The notes under the pieces are model-generated. The model ran no database searches, was not told the origin of the DNA, and was given only the letters and a program-made list of their open reading frames with translations. From Actinacidiphila cocklensis (GTDB taxonomy: Bacteria > Actinomycetota > Actinomycetes > Streptomycetales > Streptomycetaceae), in assembly GCF_907177275.1 (NCBI RefSeq), contig NZ_CAJSLV010000055.1:62001-126000 (forward strand): a DNA stretch of 64,000 nt, written 5' to 3'. The number at the start of each line of letters is the position of its first letter. The first letter of the stretch is position 1. The position numbers were made by a program, and so were the translations under genes. Of this stretch, positions 60,950 through 64,000 are shown in pieces.

Positions 60950-61870
60950 TCAGCCCTTGCTGGCGCCCAGCGACAGGCCGGCGATGAACTGCTTCTGCAG
61001 CAGGATGTAGACCACCAGGGTCGGCACCGCCGCGATCATCGCGGCGGCCGCGATGAGGTTCTGGTTGCTGACGAACTGGCCCTGCAGGTTCGCCAGCGCC
61101 GAGGTCACCGGCCGCTTGTCGCCCGACGACATCAGGGTGATCGCCCAGAAGAAGTCGTTGTAGATCCAGGTGGTCAGCAGCGTGGCCAGCGCCGCGAGTG
61201 CCGGGCGGCACAGCGGGATGGTCAGCCGCCAGAAGCGGGTCCACAGCGACGCCCCGTCGACGAGCGCGGCCTCGTACATCTCCTCGGGCACCGACTTCAT
61301 GTAGTTGCTCAGCACGAAGACGCAGAAGCCCAGCTGGAAGGCCACGTTGATGGCGATCAGGCCGAAGATGGAGTTGTACATCAGGCCGCTGTCGCTGACG
61401 AAGTGCGGCAGCGTGATCTTCAGGTACAGCCGGTACAGCGGGGTGATGATCACCTGCTGGGGCAGCAGGTTGCCGGCCGTGAACAGGATCAGCAGCGCGA
61501 CGTTGAACTTCACGTCCACCCGGGTCAGCACGAAGGCCACACCCGACGCCAGTGCCAGCACGATGATCACCGCGGGCACCGTGATGAGGACCGAGTTCCA
61601 GAAGAAGTGCAGCATGTCCGACTGCGTCCACGCGTCGCTGAAGTTCTTCAGCGTCAGGTGGTGCGGCAGCGAGACGTAGCCGTACTTCCGGGTGTCGCTG
61701 TACGGCCGGACCGCCACGTACAGCGCGAACGCGATCGGCAGCAGCCAGAGCACGGACGCGGTGATCAGGAAGGCCTGGGAGGCGACCTGCCCCCACGGCC
61801 GGGTCCTCTTGCGGCCGGGGGCGGACGGCGTCGCCGCCTTCCCCGGCGCGGTGAGGGCTTCGGTCGTCAT
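60950..61870 (-). CDS. Sugar ABC transporter permease, MalG-type
   Basis: 306 residues, six membrane segments. The EAA loop is seen in SVPEEMYEAALVDGASLWTRFWRLTIPLCRP (from about residue 190), where the ATPase docks. N-terminal segment LITASVLWLLPIAFALYVAV. It pairs with the MalF-type permease upstream, overlapping by 4 bases. These CUT1 importers carry oligosaccharides. No ATPase gene is in the window; Streptomyces often uses a shared MsiK. The CebR box just downstream belongs to the next gene, not to this operon's start. Confidence 0.93.
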   Translation of the reverse strand: MTTEALTAPGKAATPSAPGRKRTRPWGQVASQAFLITASVLWLLPIAFALYVAVRPYSDTRKYGYVSLPHHLTLKNFSDAWTQSDMLHFFWNSVLITVPAVIIVLALASGVAFVLTRVDVKFNVALLILFTAGNLLPQQVIITPLYRLYLKITLPHFVSDSGLMYNSIFGLIAINVAFQLGFCVFVLSNYMKSVPEEMYEAALVDGASLWTRFWRLTIPLCRPALAALATLLTTWIYNDFFWAITLMSSGDKRPVTSALANLQGQFVSNQNLIAAAAMIAAVPTLVVYILLQKQFIAGLSLGASKG

Positions 61871-62877
61871 GACGCTTCCTCCCGGCGGAACGTCTGGTAG
61901 AGGAACACCGAGATCGGCACCAGAGAGATGATGAGCAGCACCACGCCGAGCGCGGAGCCGAAGCCGACCCGCTGGGTCTCACCGACGATGTTCGAGGTGA
62001 CCAGCACCGACAGCAGTTCCAGGCCGTTGATGCCCTTGTTGGTGATGTAGACCAGGTCGAAGGCGCGCAGCGACTCGATGACGGTGACCACCATGACGAC
62101 GATGTTGATCGGCTTCATCACGGGGAAGATCACCCGCCAGAACGTCTGCCAGGCGTTGGCGCCGTCCATCAGCGCCGCCTCGCGCAGCGTCGGGTCGACC
62201 GCCTTGAGGCCGGCCAGGTACAGCACCATCACGTAGCCGGACTGCCGCCAGGTCGCCTCGACCAGCACCGACCACAGGTTCAGATGGGGATTGCCCAGCC
62301 AGTCGATGGCGTTGCTGTCGCTGGTCCGCCCGATGACGGTGTTGATCAGGCCGTAGTTCTGCGAGTACATGAACTCCCAGATGATCCCGACCAGCGCCAG
62401 CGAGAGCATGACCGGCAGGAACAGGATGCTCTGGTACATACGGCTGCCGCGGATACCGCGGTCGATCAGCACCGCGAAGAGCATGCCCAGCGGGGTGGCG
62501 ATCAGGACGAACACGGCCAGCCAGATGAGGTTGTGGCGGACCGCGGGCCAGAACTCGGGGTAGATCGTGGCTGCCTGGTGGTAGTTCTGCACCCCGTACC
62601 AGCAGCCGTTGTTCAGGATCGATGGGACGTTGGGCTTGCAGGTCTCGGTGTGCAGGCTGCCGACGCCGTTCCACTTGGTGAACGACAGCAGCGCGGTCCC
62701 GATCGCCGGGAACCACACGAAGGCCAGGTCGAGCAGCAGCGGTATGCCCAGCAGCAGGGCGACCGCTATGCGGTCGCGGAGGCTGAGCCTGCGCACACCG
62801 CGGCGGCGGCGCGAGGCCGGGGCCGGAGCCCCGTCCTGCGCCGCTGCCGCGGTGTCCACGTGGGACGTCGAACTCAT
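61867..62877 (-). CDS. Sugar ABC transporter permease, MalF-type
   Basis: 336 residues. After a cytosolic basic N-terminus come six to seven helices. The EAA-type loop is in DPTLREAALMDGANAWQTFWRV. FAVLIDRGIRGSRMYQSILFLPVML and GIIWEFMYSQNYGLINTVIG are typical of the ThuF/MalF group. The periplasmic loop with CKPNVPSILNNGCWYG is short. Its start overlaps the binding-protein stop and its stop overlaps the MalG start, both by 4 bases (ATGA), so expression is translationally coupled. Confidence 0.93.
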   Translation of the reverse strand: MSSTSHVDTAAAAQDGAPAPASRRRRGVRRLSLRDRIAVALLLGIPLLLDLAFVWFPAIGTALLSFTKWNGVGSLHTETCKPNVPSILNNGCWYGVQNYHQAATIYPEFWPAVRHNLIWLAVFVLIATPLGMLFAVLIDRGIRGSRMYQSILFLPVMLSLALVGIIWEFMYSQNYGLINTVIGRTSDSNAIDWLGNPHLNLWSVLVEATWRQSGYVMVLYLAGLKAVDPTLREAALMDGANAWQTFWRVIFPVMKPINIVVMVVTVIESLRAFDLVYITNKGINGLELLSVLVTSNIVGETQRVGFGSALGVVLLIISLVPISVFLYQTFRREEAS

Positions 62878-64000
62878 GAGGTATAGATCGCCTTCGCCTG
62901 CTGCTCCGCGCTCTTCTGCAGCGAGGCGATGTTGCCGGAGCTCGGGTCGTCGATGAACTTCTGGATGATCGAGATCATCGCCTTGGCCATGGCCGGGTCG
63001 GCGTCACGGTCCATGAACTGCGCGACCGCCTTGCACTTGCCGATCTCGGTGACCGACTTCTTCTGGATCTCGTTGTACGTCGGCACCTGCACGCCGTTGG
63101 CCAGGCCGACGTCCCACTGGTCGGTCTTGAGGTACCCGGCCTCGGCCGGGCCGGTGCCGATGTACTCCAGGACCGCCTTGGCCGCGTCCTTGTTCTTGGC
63201 CTTCTTGCTCAGCATGAACCCGTCGGTGGGCGCGTCCATGTAGTCCTGGCCCCACTTGGGGTTGATCTCGGGGAAGACGAAGAAGTCCAGGTCCGCCAGG
63301 TTCGCCTTGTCCGTCACGTACTGCGCGGCGACCTGGTTGGTGCCCTGGAACATCATGCCGGCCTGCTTGGCCTCCAGGGTCTTGGCGGCGTCCTGCCAGA
63401 TGCGGCCGTTGGCGCCGGACTGCATGTACGGCATCAGCTCGGCCCAGTGCTGGAAGACCGTGGCCACGCCCGCGTCGGTCCACGGGATCTTGTGGGTCAT
63501 CAGCTGCGTGTGGTAGTCGTACCCGTTGATCCGCAGGTTGAGGATGTCGAAGGTCCCCAGCGCCGGCCAGCCGTCCTTGTCGGCGAACGCGATCGGGATC
63601 AGCTTGTCGGTCTTCATCTGCTTGGCCAGCGCGATGTACTCGTCCCACGTGGTCGGGACGGTGTAGTTGTGCTTGGCGAACTCGCTCTTGTTGTAGAAGA
63701 CCACCCACGGGTAGTTGTAGAGCGGCACCAGGTACTGGTGGCCGTCAAGGCCGGTGGACAGCTGCTTGGCGGCAGGCCCGAAGTTGCCGCCGATCTTCTC
63801 CCAGACGTCGTCGAGCGGCTCGGCCAGGCCCTGCGCGGCGAAGTACTGCATGCGGTAGCCGGCGAACCAGGTGAACAGGTCGTCCGGGGTGCCCTGCAGG
63901 TAGCTGGTGATGTTGTCCTGGAAGGTGTTGTGGTCGACCGTGTTGACGGTCACCTTCACCTTGGACGACGCGGTCGCCGCGGAGGTGAGTGCGGCGAACG
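62874..64000 (-). CDS. Sugar ABC transporter substrate-binding protein, C-terminal part (runs off the right edge)
   Basis: About 375 codons are present, open to the edge. The signal peptide and first strands lie outside. Family CUT1 extracellular binding protein: FQDNITSYLQGTPDDLFTWF, YNYPWVVFYNKSEFAKHNY, WDEYIALAKQMKTDKLIPIA, KQAGMMFQGTNQVAAQY and DAPTDGFMLSKKAKNKDAAK. It captures an oligosaccharide and hands it to the MalF/MalG pair encoded next. The operon promoter is outside the window, so its regulator and ligand cannot be inferred here. Confidence 0.92.
   Translation of the reverse strand, partial: FAALTSAATASSKVKVTVNTVDHNTFQDNITSYLQGTPDDLFTWFAGYRMQYFAAQGLAEPLDDVWEKIGGNFGPAAKQLSTGLDGHQYLVPLYNYPWVVFYNKSEFAKHNYTVPTTWDEYIALAKQMKTDKLIPIAFADKDGWPALGTFDILNLRINGYDYHTQLMTHKIPWTDAGVATVFQHWAELMPYMQSGANGRIWQDAAKTLEAKQAGMMFQGTNQVAAQYVTDKANLADLDFFVFPEINPKWGQDYMDAPTDGFMLSKKAKNKDAAKAVLEYIGTGPAEAGYLKTDQWDVGLANGVQVPTYNEIQKKSVTEIGKCKAVAQFMDRDADPAMAKAMISIIQKFIDDPSSGNIASLQKSAEQQAKAIYTS

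Overview
The window is very GC-rich, uses GTG/TTG starts freely, has purine-rich ribosome-binding sites and many GC-only hairpin terminators. It carries families typical of Streptomycetaceae: a SigB/F/G-type sigma factor, F420-linked oxidoreductase, maltose-1-phosphate-type GlgA with GlgC, many LacI regulators, SpoIIE-type phosphatase and an srsABC-like phenolic-lipid operon. It is best read as a chromosomal segment of a soil Streptomyces-like actinomycete. I saw no rRNA, tRNA, CRISPR array, prophage or intact insertion sequence.

Layout. 1-5 kb: start of an ECF sigma gene with its YCII partner, a DUF1275 membrane protein, a chimeric gene relic, a SigB/F/G sigma factor, an acetyl-xylan-esterase-type hydrolase, and a GNAT plus a 30-residue Cys protein. 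5-8 kb: F420 nitroreductase-like protein, glgA and glgC. 8-15.6 kb: a GH92 alpha-mannosidase divergent from a sugar ABC transporter (ATPase, permease, binding protein) and a LacI regulator. Both promoters carry the same AACGTT-centred operator. 15.6-17.7 kb: aldo/keto reductase divergent from a second LacI gene. 17.8-24 kb: PAS/GAF/PP2C phosphatase, lysE-argP pair, GNAT, a PHF-repeat protein divergent from zinc-independent L36, and an unassigned DasR-like box. 23.6-27.7 kb: MFS exporter-tetR operon, cis-prenyltransferase and methyltransferase.

27.7-32.3 kb is a polyhydroxybutyrate module: secreted depolymerase, divergent 3-hydroxybutyrate dehydrogenase, then a GAF/PucR regulator. 32.6-37.1 kb holds an FAD aromatic hydroxylase, an unknown multi-pass membrane protein, and a cupredoxin lipoprotein with a membrane protein. 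37.1-42.2 kb: UbiA prenyltransferase, IS5-type transposase remnant, rhodanese, and srsA-srsB-srsC homologues. 42.2-45 kb: GH43 enzyme divergent from a LacI gene interrupted by an in-frame TAG. 45-49.8 kb: glycerol-facilitator-like MIP channel with a possible leader hairpin, monomeric isocitrate dehydrogenase, and an orphan XylF-like binding protein.

50-64 kb: secreted CBM56 beta-helix protein; an acetate module (LytS/LytTR two-component system, DUF485-like protein, acetate symporter, SatP-type channel, acetyl-CoA synthetase); a Cip1-like CBM2 secreted protein with a perfect CebR-type box; and a sugar ABC transporter whose binding protein runs off the right edge.

The theme is scavenging of plant and fungal polymers (mannan, xylan/arabinan, beta-glucan, cellulose-associated material), PHB and acetate, each under local control. 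The least explained items are the PHF-repeat protein, the orphan dre box, the nonsense-interrupted LacI, the channel leader hairpin and the CBM56 protein.
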